Shown here: positions 46,879 through 55,876 of the stretch, in pieces | How positions within the stretch are numbered: position 1 is the stretch's first letter | Layout of the letters: each line of letters starts with the position of its first letter | Assembly: GCF_902158555.1 (NCBI RefSeq) | Contig: NZ_CABGGS010000034.1 | Coordinates: forward strand, 62,001-126,000 | Reading direction: 5' to 3' | DNA: 64,000 nt | Source of the DNA: Klebsiella spallanzanii | Lineage (GTDB): Bacteria > Pseudomonadota > Gammaproteobacteria > Enterobacterales > Enterobacteriaceae | Translations under genes and position numbers: made by a program | The notes under the pieces: model-generated | The model's input: the letters and a program-made list of their open reading frames with translations, nothing else | What the model was told of the DNA's origin: nothing | Databases searched by the model: none

Positions 46879-47418
46879 ATGAAAATCAACGTAGTAGGGA
46901 CCAGCGGCGTCGGCAAATCTACCCTTGCGCGTCGCCTGGCCCAGGAACTGTCACTGCCTTATATTGAAATGGACGTGCTCTACTGGATGCCCGAGTGGCA
47001 AGGGACGCCGGATGAGGCGTTCTACGCTAAGCTTGCCGCCGCGCTTGCCGCACCCGGCTGGGTGCTGGATGGCAACTATAACCGCAGCCGCCCGGTCAAA
47101 TGGCGCGACGTGGATATGGTGGTGTGGGTGGATTACAGTTTCTGGCGCACTTTCCGCCAGGCGGTATGGCGTGCTGCATCCCGCGCAAGCCGACGGCAGG
47201 AGCTGTGGCCCGGCACCGGTAATTGCGAAACCTTCCGTCGCTCTTTCTTTAGTCGGGAATCCATTATTCTCTGGACCATGAAAACCTGGCGTAACAATCG
47301 TCGCCGTTACCTGGCAGATATGCACGATCCGCAGTATCAGCACATTCGCTTTGTGCGTTTGCGCAACCAACAGCAGACCGAGTCGTTAGTGCGAGAACTT
47401 CGACAGCACAGCCGATAA
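46879..47418 (+). CDS. P-loop kinase-like protein (FlaR/topology-modulation type)
   Basis: The 179-residue protein begins with a Walker A motif, GTSGVGKS (residues 7-14), followed by an adenylate-kinase-like lid-poor fold; YIEMDVLYW and W-rich central motifs occur in the FlaR-like family of small P-loop proteins. No reaction has been assigned to this group. The ATG at 46879 brings the P-loop to the usual N-terminal place; the frame is open 12 codons upstream. REP DNA follows. Confidence 0.78.
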   Translation: MKINVVGTSGVGKSTLARRLAQELSLPYIEMDVLYWMPEWQGTPDEAFYAKLAAALAAPGWVLDGNYNRSRPVKWRDVDMVVWVDYSFWRTFRQAVWRAASRASRRQELWPGTGNCETFRRSFFSRESIILWTMKTWRNNRRRYLADMHDPQYQHIRFVRLRNQQQTESLVRELRQHSR

Positions 47419-47473
47419 CCCCGGCTTGCGCTGCGCTTAGCCAGGCTACCGGGCCGCAGATTGCCGGTAACCC

Positions 47474-47508
47474 GTAGCCCGGACAGATGCGCAGCATCGC
47501 CTCCGGGG
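47474..47508. repeat. REP-type palindrome
   Basis: GTAGCCCGGACAGATGCGC...GCATCGCCTCCGGGG. The same sequence, nearly base for base, is at 55741-55775 and, inverted, at 58728-58761 and 62187-62220. A weaker related copy begins near 47419. Confidence 0.85.
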
Positions 47509-47623
47509 ACATTTACCTCACCGTATATCTAATTTTCAGCAGAGCACATGTAAATAAATTGTTTCTCAGTGGCCGCGACCGCTTCTAATAATGCAGACAT
47601 GTTAATTCACATGAGCCTGCGAA

Positions 47624-48625
47624 ATGTCTTATCGAATCAGTATCCTGGATAAAAGCCCGCTGGCGACCGCTGAAACGGCCGCCCAGGCGCTGGCGCGTAC
47701 ATTAACGCTTGCGCAACAGGCGGAAGCCTGGGGCTATCATCGCTTCTGGATAGCCGAACACCACAATACCGACCAGCTCGCGAGCCCCTCTCCAGAGCTG
47801 GCGATCGCCTGGATCCTCGGCCAGACCCGCAAGATTCGCGTCGGCTCCGGCGGCGTCATGCTGCAACACTACAGCCCATATAAGGTGGCGGAAAATTTCA
47901 ATATGCTCGCCGCCATTGCGCCGGGGCGCGTTGATCTTGGCGTCGGCAAAGCACCCGGCGGCCTGCCGCTCTCCACTCGCGCTTTACAACAAGGGCTTAA
48001 TCCACAGGGAAAAGGCTCATTCGCTGATCAACTTGCGCAACTGGATAACTGGCTATCGCTGACCGAAGCCGATGGCGAGGAGAGCGTACGCGCAACGCCG
48101 ATCCCGCCGCGTCGCGCCGACGGTTTTCTTCTCGGCGCCAGCCTTGAAAGCGCGCAGCTGGCGGCCCATCTGGACTGGAACTTTGTCTTCGCTGCGCATC
48201 TTAACGGCGATAAAAACCTGCTGCGCGACGTGCTAACCCGCTGGCGTGAACTTAGCCGCCGCGAAGCGATTGTCGCCGTTCAGGTCATCGTGGCTGAAGA
48301 TGCCGCGACGGCGGCGGAGCTGGCAAAAACAGTGGAAGTGTGGGGCGTTGAGCTGGATAACGGCCAGCGGGTGACCGTCGGCAGCGAGGCTCAGGCGGCA
48401 GCGTTTGCTCGTCAGGCGGGCAGCAGGCCAACGCGCATCGCCCGGCGGGAATCTGCCGTGGTGTTTGGTACCGCGGAAGGGGTGAAAGCGCAACTCGATG
48501 CGCTCCAGTCCGCCTGGAGCATTGACGAATTTATTATCGATACGCCCATTAGCGACGGTGCGGCGCGTCTTAACTCCTTACGCCTGCTGGCCCAGGCGCA
48601 TCTGAGCGCGGAGGTGCAGCCATGA
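47624..48625 (+). CDS. LLM-class flavin-dependent monooxygenase (YtmO-like)
   Basis: The 333-residue protein is a bacterial luciferase-like FMNH2-dependent oxidoreductase of the MsnO8 group (RFWIAEHHNTDQLASPSPEL, RIRVGSGGVMLQHYSPYKVAE). It is the first gene of a seven-gene operon and overlaps the next gene by four bases. Its counterpart in the B. subtilis cysteine-derivative operon is YtmO. The substrate is probably an S-substituted N-acetylcysteine, inferred from context only. The reduced flavin must come from a separate reductase. Confidence 0.87.
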   Translation: MSYRISILDKSPLATAETAAQALARTLTLAQQAEAWGYHRFWIAEHHNTDQLASPSPELAIAWILGQTRKIRVGSGGVMLQHYSPYKVAENFNMLAAIAPGRVDLGVGKAPGGLPLSTRALQQGLNPQGKGSFADQLAQLDNWLSLTEADGEESVRATPIPPRRADGFLLGASLESAQLAAHLDWNFVFAAHLNGDKNLLRDVLTRWRELSRREAIVAVQVIVAEDAATAAELAKTVEVWGVELDNGQRVTVGSEAQAAAFARQAGSRPTRIARRESAVVFGTAEGVKAQLDALQSAWSIDEFIIDTPISDGAARLNSLRLLAQAHLSAEVQP

Positions 48626-49743
48626 GCTTTGACGAGCAGTTAATTCGCTGGCGGCGCGAGCTGCATCAGTACCCGGAACTGTCGTTGCAGGAGGTTGATA
48701 CCACCGCGCGCATTCGTGACTGGTTGCAGAGCGGCGGCATTAGCTTACTGCCTTATGACCTGAAAACCGGCGCGGTCGCCGAAGTCGGTTCCGGTGATAA
48801 GGTGATTGCTCTGCGTGCCGATATCGACGCATTGCCCATCGAAGAGGCAACCAGCGTACCGTTTCGCTCGCAAAATGCCGGGGTGATGCACGCCTGCGGG
48901 CATGATATCCATACCAGCGTCATTCTTGGCGCGGCCCTTTTGCTTAAACAACGCGAAGCGCAGCTTGCGGGGCGAGTCCGCATTCTGTTCCAGCCAGCAG
49001 AAGAAAACTTCGGCGGCGCGAAGACCCTGATCCGTGCGGGCGTGCTGGAGGGCGTATCGGCGATTTTCGGTATGCATAATGAGCCGGGCCTGCCGGTTGG
49101 TGAATTCGCCACCCGCGGCGGCACGTTTTACGCCAACGTCGATCGTTTTGTCCTTAAGGTGACCGGTAAAGGTGCGCACGCCGCACGGCCCCATGAAGGC
49201 AAAGACGCCATCCTGCTGGCCAGCCAGCTAGTCACTCTGCTGCAAAGCGTTGCCAGTCGCGAAGTGAATACCCTTGATTCCGTGGTGCTTAGCGTGACGC
49301 GTATTCAGGGCGGCAATACCTGGAACGTGCTGCCGGAAAGCGTTGAGCTGGAAGGGACGCTGCGCACCCACAGCAGCGAAGTTCAACAGCGGGTAAAAGC
49401 CCGGGTTAGCGAAATTGCCGCCGGGTTTGCCAGCGCCTTCGGCGCGCAGATAGATGTATTCTGGTATTCCGGCCCGACCGCACTGGTGAATGACGAACGC
49501 TGGGCTGCCTTTGCCAGCGACGTGGCCGATAAATCCGGCTACCGCACGCACCATGCGGATTTACACCTCGGCGGTGAAGACTTTGCCGTCTATCTCCAGC
49601 ATATTCCCGGCGCGTTTGTCAGCATCGGCAGCGCCAGCGAATTTGGTCTCCACCATCCGGCGTTTAATCCGGATGAGCGTTTAATTGCCCCGGCGGCGCA
49701 CTATTTTGCCAGCCTGGCGGAACAGGCACTTCAACAACTGTAG
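48622..49743 (+). CDS. M20D amidohydrolase (YtnL/SndA-like N-deacylase)
   Basis: The 373-residue enzyme is an M20 amidohydrolase of the hippurate/IAA-amino-acid hydrolase group. The metal ligands are visible: Cys92 and His94 (HACGHD), Glu127-Glu128 (PAEENFGG) and His152 (GMHNEPG). B. subtilis YtnL and YxeP of this family remove N-acetyl groups from sulfur amino acid intermediates. The start overlaps the upstream stop (ATGA). Deacetylation of a cysteine derivative is inferred from the operon. Confidence 0.88.
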   Translation: MSFDEQLIRWRRELHQYPELSLQEVDTTARIRDWLQSGGISLLPYDLKTGAVAEVGSGDKVIALRADIDALPIEEATSVPFRSQNAGVMHACGHDIHTSVILGAALLLKQREAQLAGRVRILFQPAEENFGGAKTLIRAGVLEGVSAIFGMHNEPGLPVGEFATRGGTFYANVDRFVLKVTGKGAHAARPHEGKDAILLASQLVTLLQSVASREVNTLDSVVLSVTRIQGGNTWNVLPESVELEGTLRTHSSEVQQRVKARVSEIAAGFASAFGAQIDVFWYSGPTALVNDERWAAFASDVADKSGYRTHHADLHLGGEDFAVYLQHIPGAFVSIGSASEFGLHHPAFNPDERLIAPAAHYFASLAEQALQQL

Positions 49744-49767
49744 ATTTTGACAAGGGAAGGGTTAACG

Positions 49768-51084
49768 ATGTCTGAACAACGGCAACTGCGCATTGGTACG
49801 ATATTACATGGCGCATCGGGAAATATGTCAGCATGGCGTCATCCGGCTGCGCTAGTGGACGCCAGTATTAATTTCGATTTTGTTAAGCAAACGGCGCTAA
49901 AAGCAGAAGAGGGCAAGCTAGACTTTATTTTTGTTGCCGACGGTTTATATATTAATGAAAAATCGATCCCACATTTTTTAAATCGCTTCGAGCCGCTGAC
50001 GGTATTATCCACTCTGGCGGCAGTGACCTCGCATTTAGGTCTGGTCGGCACCCTGTCGACCTCCTACAGCGAGCCTTTTACCACCGCGCGCCAGTTTGCC
50101 AGTCTCGACCACCTGAGCGGTGGCCGCGCAGGCTGGAACGTCGTGACCTCGCCGCTGGAAGGCTCGGCGAAAAACTTCTCCCGCGCGCAGCACCCGGATC
50201 ACGCGTTACGCTATCGCATCGCCGACGAATATTTACAGGTGGTGAAAGGGCTGTGGGATTCCTGGGAACAGGACGCTTTCGTGCGCAATAAACAGAGCGG
50301 GCAGTTCTTTGATAAAAATAAACTGCATACGCTTAACCACCACGGCTATTTCTTTAAAGTTGCCGGGCCGCTGAATATTTCCCGCACCCCGCAGGGGCGT
50401 CCGATTATATTTCAGGCCGGTGCTTCCGATGACGGTAAAAAGCTGGCGGCGACCCATGCTGACGCTATTTTTACTCATCAGGAATCGCTGGCGGAAGCGC
50501 AGGCTTTTTATCGTGATGTGAAAAGCCAACTCGCAGCTCATGGTCGTCATGATAATACGCTACATATTTTCCAGGGCGTCAGCGTGATCGTTGGCGATAG
50601 CGCCGACGATGTAGAGCAGCAATATCAAACCACCGCCGCGCTGGTATCAATTGACGATGCGCTGAATTATCTCGGCCGCTATTTTGAGCATCACGATTTT
50701 GCTCAGTATCCGCTGGATGAACCCTTCCCGGATATTGGCGACCTCGGGCAGAACAGCTTTCGCAGCACGACCGATGAGATTAAACGCAACGCTCGCGAAA
50801 AAGGCCTGACGCTGCGCCAGGTGGCGCTGGAAGCCGCCAGTCCGCGCCCGCGTTTCGCCGGGACCGCCGAAGAGGTGGCCGATGGTCTGCAACAGTGGTT
50901 TGAACAGCATGCAGCGGACGGTTTTATTATCCAGGGCGGCACGCCGGATACCTTCCCGCGCTTTGTGGATCAGGTGGTGCCGATTCTTCAGCAGCGTGGG
51001 CTATTTCGCCGCGATTATCCCGGCACCACGTTGCGCGAAAGCTTAGGGCTGGCTGAGCCCGTTAATCAATTCCAAAAACAATAA
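49768..51084 (+). CDS. NtaA/SnaA/DszA-type FMN-dependent monooxygenase (YtnJ-like)
   Basis: The 438-residue protein belongs to the NtaA/SnaA/DszA monooxygenases ([38 protein letters not shown]), which cleave C-N or C-S bonds with FMNH2 and O2. B. subtilis YtnJ is the corresponding member. GGGAAGGG six bases before the ATG at 49768 selects this start. It is the third gene of the operon. Oxidative C-S cleavage of an S-alkyl-N-acetylcysteine is the inferred reaction. Confidence 0.88.
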   Translation: MSEQRQLRIGTILHGASGNMSAWRHPAALVDASINFDFVKQTALKAEEGKLDFIFVADGLYINEKSIPHFLNRFEPLTVLSTLAAVTSHLGLVGTLSTSYSEPFTTARQFASLDHLSGGRAGWNVVTSPLEGSAKNFSRAQHPDHALRYRIADEYLQVVKGLWDSWEQDAFVRNKQSGQFFDKNKLHTLNHHGYFFKVAGPLNISRTPQGRPIIFQAGASDDGKKLAATHADAIFTHQESLAEAQAFYRDVKSQLAAHGRHDNTLHIFQGVSVIVGDSADDVEQQYQTTAALVSIDDALNYLGRYFEHHDFAQYPLDEPFPDIGDLGQNSFRSTTDEIKRNAREKGLTLRQVALEAASPRPRFAGTAEEVADGLQQWFEQHAADGFIIQGGTPDTFPRFVDQVVPILQQRGLFRRDYPGTTLRESLGLAEPVNQFQKQ

Positions 51085-51099
51085 TAGAGAACAACCGCT

Positions 51100-52047
51100 A
51101 TGCAGAAAACGCAGAAAAAATCGCTATTACTGGCGCTTGCGCTTGCGCTGGCCGTTAGCGCCTCATCCTGGGCGCAGAACGTGAATATCAACGGCACCGG
51201 CGTGAGCCTGGAAGCCAACAAAACGCCGATTCATACGGCGAAAAATCCGCAGGCCATCGCGCAGTTGCCGAAAGGTCTCCACCTGGCCGTGCCGGGCAAA
51301 CTGACCGTCGCGGTAGCGGCGCTGAACTCGCCGCCGTTGACCGTGTTCTCCGACGATAACAAAACCCTGCTCGGCAGCGAGGTGGACATCGCCCGCCTGG
51401 TGGCCGATAGCCTCGGGCTGGAGCTGAACGTGGTCCCCACCTCATGGGAAGACTGGCCGCTTGGCGTCGCCTCCGGCAAATATGATGCCGCAGTCAGCAA
51501 TATTACCGTCACCAAAGAGCGCAAAGAGAAGTTCGACTTTGCCACCTACCGCAAAGATTCGCTCGGCTTTTACGTGAAGAGTACCAGCCCGCTGAACAAA
51601 ATTGAAAAAGCGGAGGATATTGCCGGGCTGCGGATCATCGTCGGATCCGGCACCAATCAGGAAGCGATCCTGCTGGCGTGGAATGCGGAAAACGTCAAGA
51701 AAGGATTGAAGCCGTTTACCCCGGTGTATACCAAAGATGACGCCGCCCAGACTCTGGCGCTGCAATCCGGGCGAGCCGATGCCTTCTTTGGCCCCAACGT
51801 CATTGGCGCGTGGAAAGCGGCGCTGACCGGCAAAACCAAACTGGTGGGCAGCGTTGACGGCGGCTGGCCGAAGGCGGCGCATATCGCGGTAACGGTGAAA
51901 AAAGGCAGCGGCCTGGTGGAGCCAGTACAGACGGCGCTGAACGGCGCAATTCAGAGCGGCGACTACGCCAAAGTGCTGAACCGCTGGGGCGAAGGGGTGG
52001 AGAGCATTCCACAATCTGAAATCAATCCGGCCGGGCTTGGCGACTAA
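51100..52047 (+). CDS. Amino-acid ABC transporter binding protein (TcyJ/K-like)
   Basis: The 315-residue family 3 solute-binding protein has a signal peptide ending near residue 25 (SSWA|QNV). The core follows polar amino acid or cystine binders (GSEVDIARLVADSLGLEL, YDAAVSNITVTKERKEKFDF). It is the only binding protein in the operon; B. subtilis has two (TcyJ, TcyK). The ligand is probably a cystine-like or S-substituted cysteine. Confidence 0.87.
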   Translation: MQKTQKKSLLLALALALAVSASSWAQNVNINGTGVSLEANKTPIHTAKNPQAIAQLPKGLHLAVPGKLTVAVAALNSPPLTVFSDDNKTLLGSEVDIARLVADSLGLELNVVPTSWEDWPLGVASGKYDAAVSNITVTKERKEKFDFATYRKDSLGFYVKSTSPLNKIEKAEDIAGLRIIVGSGTNQEAILLAWNAENVKKGLKPFTPVYTKDDAAQTLALQSGRADAFFGPNVIGAWKAALTGKTKLVGSVDGGWPKAAHIAVTVKKGSGLVEPVQTALNGAIQSGDYAKVLNRWGEGVESIPQSEINPAGLGD

Positions 52048-52058
52048 CAGGAGGCGTA

Positions 52059-52568
52059 ATGAGCGATATCTTCCGCGATGTCTCTCCGGAAACGCCGGAG
52101 CTACAGCCGATAATTGAGGGCCTGTTCGCCGAGTATGCTGCGCGCTACGGCGACTATTTCTCCCGCGATGCTGAAATCGAGCTGACTGAATGGTATCTGG
52201 CACCGCAAGGGCTATTTATAGTGCTGGAGCGCGACGGCGAAATTATCGCCACCGGTGCGTATAAGCCAAAAGATGCCAGTACCGCAGAAATCAAGCGGAT
52301 CTGGACCCATCGTGGGCTACGCCAGCAGGGTCTGGCAGGGAAAGTTGTGCAAGAGCTGGAGCGCCGGGCGCTGCTTGCAGGCTATAGCCACATCTACCTG
52401 ACCACCGGTTTTCGTCAGCCGGAAGCGGTACGGCTCTATCTGAGCCAGGGCTATGAGGCGCAGTTTGACCTCAATCGCGACCCGGAAGAGTACAGCCTGC
52501 CGCCGTTTGATGGTCGGCTACGCTTCACGAAAGCGCTGGCGGTCAGCGCGCTAAGCCAAAGCGCTTAA
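52059..52568 (+). CDS. GNAT N-acetyltransferase (YtmI/SnaA-like)
   Basis: The 169-residue GNAT protein has the acetyl-CoA loop HRGLRQQGLAGK (residues 84-95) and a typical C-terminal SQGYE. AGGAGG precedes the ATG and the gene sits between the binding protein and the permease. In B. subtilis the operon acetyltransferase acetylates the amino group of S-(2-succino)cysteine or S-alkylcysteines as the first step. That role is transferred here by context, not shown by sequence. Confidence 0.83.
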   Translation: MSDIFRDVSPETPELQPIIEGLFAEYAARYGDYFSRDAEIELTEWYLAPQGLFIVLERDGEIIATGAYKPKDASTAEIKRIWTHRGLRQQGLAGKVVQELERRALLAGYSHIYLTTGFRQPEAVRLYLSQGYEAQFDLNRDPEEYSLPPFDGRLRFTKALAVSALSQSA

Positions 52569-52577
52569 GGAGCCAAT

Positions 52578-53504
52578 ATGCATACCCCGGAAACGATTAA
52601 GGTTGTCCCCGCACGCTATCCGCTGCGGGCGGTTGGCGCGGTGCTGGCGTTGCTGGCGCTGGCAGTGGTCATTCAGTCCGTTGCTTTTAACCCGCGCTGG
52701 GAGTGGGGCGTCTTTGCCCGCTGGTTCTTTGACCCGGTGATCCTCGAAGGTCTGGGGCAGACGCTGCTGCTGACTTTACTCGGTACGGTGCTGAGCGTCA
52801 TTTTAGGCGGACTGCTGGCGCTGGCCCGACTCTCCAGCTCATGGCTGCTGAGCAGCCTCGCCTGGGGCTATATCTGGCTGTTCCGCTCGCTGCCGCTGAT
52901 CGTGGTGCTGATTATTCTCTACAACTTCTCTTATCTCTACGACACGCTATCGATTGGCATTCCATTCACCGGCATTAGCTGGGCCAACTTTGAAACCATC
53001 AACGTACTGGGGCAGTTTTCTACCGCCGTGGTTGGGCTCACGCTGGTACAAAGCGCTTATACCGCCGAAATTATTCGCGGCGGCTTCCTTGGCGTCGATC
53101 ACGGTCAGTATGAGGCCGCGGCGGCGCTGGGGCTTCCGGCCAGCCGTCGCACCCTGCGCATTATTCTGCCGCAGGCGCTGCGCACTATTTTACCAGCCGG
53201 TTTTAACGAAATTATCAGCCTCGCGAAAGGAACGGCGATGGTCTACGTGCTGGCGATGCCGGAGCTGTTCTACACCATCCAGATGATCTACAACCGTACT
53301 CAGGAAGTGATCCCGCTGCTGATGGTTGGGGCCGCCTGGTATCTGGTGATCACCAGCGTGCTGTCGCTGATTCAGTATCTGGTCGAACGTGGCCTGGCGC
53401 GCAGCGAACGCCGTTCGGCGGTCAATAGCACTCGCAGCAGCCGTCGCGTTGAATCCGTTCGTCGCCCGCAACCGCAGGAGCCTGTCCATGTCCAACTCTC
53501 TTAA
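52578..53504 (+). CDS. Amino-acid ABC transporter permease (HisM/TcyL type)
   Basis: The 308-residue membrane protein has about five or six helices and the EAA loop [29 protein letters not shown] characteristic of polar amino acid permeases. An extended, Arg/Ser-rich C terminus is unusual. AAGGAG precedes the ATG. Its last 17 bases overlap the start of the ATPase gene. Confidence 0.9.
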   Translation: MHTPETIKVVPARYPLRAVGAVLALLALAVVIQSVAFNPRWEWGVFARWFFDPVILEGLGQTLLLTLLGTVLSVILGGLLALARLSSSWLLSSLAWGYIWLFRSLPLIVVLIILYNFSYLYDTLSIGIPFTGISWANFETINVLGQFSTAVVGLTLVQSAYTAEIIRGGFLGVDHGQYEAAAALGLPASRRTLRIILPQALRTILPAGFNEIISLAKGTAMVYVLAMPELFYTIQMIYNRTQEVIPLLMVGAAWYLVITSVLSLIQYLVERGLARSERRSAVNSTRSSRRVESVRRPQPQEPVHVQLS

Positions 53505-54267
53505 CGGCCATATTTCCATTACCGGCGTCAGCAAATACTTTGGTCGCCACAAAGCGCTGGATGACGTGTCGCTGGAAATAGAGCCCGGCACCGTGACGGT
53601 GATCCTCGGTCCTTCTGGCTCGGGAAAATCGACGCTGCTGCGGGCGATTAACCATCTCGAGCGCGTTAATGAAGGCTTTATCCAGATTGATGGCGACTAC
53701 ATCGGCTACCGCCGTAAAGGCGACAAGCTGTATGAACTCAAGGAGAAAGAGATCCTTCGCCAGCGGGTTAACGTCGGCTATGTGTTTCAGAACTTCAATC
53801 TGTTTCCGCATCTGACGGTGCTGGAAAACCTGATTGAAGCGCCCATCGCCCATAAACAGGTGACCCGCAAAGAGGCCATTGAACGCGCCTATGAACTGCT
53901 TGATGTCGTTGGGTTGCGCAATAAAGCCGACGCCTGGTCGCGGCACCTTTCCGGCGGTCAGCAGCAGCGCATCGCCATTGCCCGCGCGCTGGCGCTTAAC
54001 CCACGGGTGATTCTGTTTGATGAACCGACCTCCGCGCTTGACCCCGAGCTGGTAGGAGAAGTGCTGGATGTGATTAAAAAACTGGCGCGCTCCGGCACCA
54101 CCCTGGTCGTCGTGACCCATGAAATCGGTTTTGCCAAAGAAGTGGCGGATCAGGTGGTGTTTATGGTCGACGGCAAGATTGTCGAGCAGGGCAGCAGCGA
54201 TGAGGTGCTTAACCATCCGCAGCATCAGCGCACGCGGCAATTTTTATCGAGGGTATTACCGGCATGA
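53488..54267 (+). CDS. Amino-acid ABC transporter ATPase (TcyN/GlnQ type)
   Basis: The 259-residue ATPase has Walker [10 protein letters not shown] (41-49), signature LSGGQQQR, Walker [15 protein letters not shown] and the C-terminal REFLSR-type end of GlnQ/HisP relatives. AGGAG eight bases before the ATG at 53488 fixes the start inside the permease gene. It is the last gene of the operon. A 12-bp hairpin follows. Confidence 0.92.
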   Translation: MSNSLNGHISITGVSKYFGRHKALDDVSLEIEPGTVTVILGPSGSGKSTLLRAINHLERVNEGFIQIDGDYIGYRRKGDKLYELKEKEILRQRVNVGYVFQNFNLFPHLTVLENLIEAPIAHKQVTRKEAIERAYELLDVVGLRNKADAWSRHLSGGQQQRIAIARALALNPRVILFDEPTSALDPELVGEVLDVIKKLARSGTTLVVVTHEIGFAKEVADQVVFMVDGKIVEQGSSDEVLNHPQHQRTRQFLSRVLPA

Positions 54268-54309
54268 GAAAAAACCGCTGTTTCGCAGGAGTGTGATGCG
54301 AAACAGCGG
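54268..54309 (-). terminator. Terminator between the ABC operon and the MFS gene
   Basis: CCGCTGTTTCGC and GCGAAACAGCGG (54275-54286 and 54298-54309) form a perfect 12-bp stem. The A-run at 54270-54274 gives a U-tract on the minus strand, so it mainly serves the leftward MFS gene. Confidence 0.8.
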
Positions 54310-54335
54310 GGGCGAATCCTCGCCAGGATTTTAAA

Positions 54336-55646
54336 TCAAGCAGTACGCGGGGTCAGGGTCAGGCGGTCCAGTGGCCCGACGATAAACAGATAGGAGAACA
54401 GGCCCAGCACGCCCATGGAACCGACGTACAGGATGGCGTAATCAAACGAGTGGGTGTTGGCGAGGATCACGCCGATAACCAGTGGAGTGATAATGCTTGC
54501 CAGATTACCGCACATGTTAAATACGCCGCCCGCGATGCCGAGCATCTCTTTCGGCGAGGTGTCGCTCAGTACGCACCAGCCAAGGTTGCCAAAGCCTTTG
54601 GCAAAGAACGCCAGGCTCATGGCGGCGATCACCACTACTTCTGAAGAGGTGTAGTTGGCGACGACAATCACGCAGGAGAGCAGCATCCCGCAGATCACCG
54701 GCAGCTTGCGCGCGGTAGTCAGGCTGTAGCCGCGCTTCAGTAGCCAGTCCGAGAACACGCCGCCCAGCAGGCCGCCGATAAATCCGGCAATCGCCGGGAT
54801 ACTGGCGACGAACCCGACTTTCAGGATCGACATACCTTTCGCCTGGTAGAGATAGGTCGGGAACCAGGTGAGGAAAAACCAGGTAATAGACGTGACGCAG
54901 AACTGACCGATATAAACCCCGATCATCATGCGATTAACGCAAACGCTTTTAATTTGCGCGAGGGTGAGTTTTTGCTGCGTTTTTTTGCTGCCTAATTCCG
55001 GCTCGCCGCCGCCTTCACGAATATAGTCGAGCTCCTGCTGATTAATTTTAGGATGGTGAGAAGGATCTCTCACTTTTGCCAGCCAGAATATCCCTAATAC
55101 TACCCCGATGGCGCCAATATAATAAAACACATAGTGCCAGCTTAAATTGTGCAAGATAATAGTCATCAGCGGCGTAATAATCCCCAGCGAGATATACTGC
55201 GCGGCCTGATATACCGAAGTCACGAATCCACGCTCTTTATTGGGGAACCACTGAACGCTAAGTCGGCTGTTGGCGGGAAAGGCGGGTGCTTCGATGGCGC
55301 CCATCATCAGGCGCAGAATAACCAGTACCACCAGCGGGCTGGCGAACATATAGATAGTGCCCTGGAACATGGTTACGACCGACCAGCCTATTAGCGCGCA
55401 GCCGTAGACCAGTCGCGAACCATATTTATCCAGCAGCCAGCCGCCGGGTATTTGCATGATAACGTAGGAAATACCAAATACCGAAAAAGCCAGGCCCATC
55501 GCCTCCGGGTCAAAACCTAACTCTTTGCTCATAATTGGCGCGACGACGGACAGCGTTGCCCGGTCGGCATAATTAAATACGGTGGCCAGAAATAAAAATA
55601 ATAATATACCGTAACGCACGTTGCTGCGTTTTAATGGTGTCGTCAT
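54336..55646 (-). CDS. MFS sugar-acid transporter (GudP/GarP type)
   Basis: The 436-residue, twelve-helix protein belongs to the anion:cation symporter MFS group that imports glucarate and galactarate (VFNYADRATLSVVAPIMSKELG, GGWLLDKYGSR). It lies downstream of and in the same direction as a galactarate/talarate dehydratase, so it most likely imports these hexarates. AAGGAG six bases before the ATG at 55646 is preferred over a TTG two codons upstream. Three REPs lie between it and the dehydratase gene. Confidence 0.88.
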   Translation of the reverse strand: MTTPLKRSNVRYGILLFLFLATVFNYADRATLSVVAPIMSKELGFDPEAMGLAFSVFGISYVIMQIPGGWLLDKYGSRLVYGCALIGWSVVTMFQGTIYMFASPLVVLVILRLMMGAIEAPAFPANSRLSVQWFPNKERGFVTSVYQAAQYISLGIITPLMTIILHNLSWHYVFYYIGAIGVVLGIFWLAKVRDPSHHPKINQQELDYIREGGGEPELGSKKTQQKLTLAQIKSVCVNRMMIGVYIGQFCVTSITWFFLTWFPTYLYQAKGMSILKVGFVASIPAIAGFIGGLLGGVFSDWLLKRGYSLTTARKLPVICGMLLSCVIVVANYTSSEVVVIAAMSLAFFAKGFGNLGWCVLSDTSPKEMLGIAGGVFNMCGNLASIITPLVIGVILANTHSFDYAILYVGSMGVLGLFSYLFIVGPLDRLTLTPRTA

Positions 55647-55740
55647 CTTCAACTCCTTTTGCAGGATTGTTTATTGTGGGTACAGCCAAAAAATGATTTT
55701 TCCCCGGCAGGGCGACGGGTTTTCAGTCGTCTGCGGCCCA

Positions 55741-55868
55741 GTAGCCCGGACAGATGCGCAGCATCGCCTCCGGGGAAATGTTGTTTTCTCCCGGGGGCGG
55801 CGCTTGATGCGCCGCCCCCGGGCTACGGGGCCTGTAGTTCGCATAAGGCGTTTACGCCGCCATCCGGG
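55741..55868. repeat. Cluster of three REP-type palindromes
   Basis: Units at 55741-55775 (GTAGCCCGGACAGATGCGC...), 55790-55826 (perfect CCCGGGGGCGGCGC...GCGCCGCCCCCGGG core ending in GGCTAC) and 55834-55868 (GTAGTTCGCATAAGGCG...CGCCATCCGGG) alternate in type and orientation, as in a BIME. Confidence 0.85.
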
Positions 55869-55876
55869 GAAATCGA

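Noticed and set aside
47559-47592. Possible promoter of the sulfur operon (TTGTTT ... TAATAAT)
   Set aside because: The spacer is 21 bases, too long for a normal sigma-70 promoter.
51442-52203. 253-codon frame antisense across the binding-protein and GNAT genes
   Set aside because: It spans two real genes and has no family signature.
53422-54240. 272-codon frame antisense to the amino-acid ABC ATPase
   Set aside because: Shadow of an ATPase gene with all motifs present.
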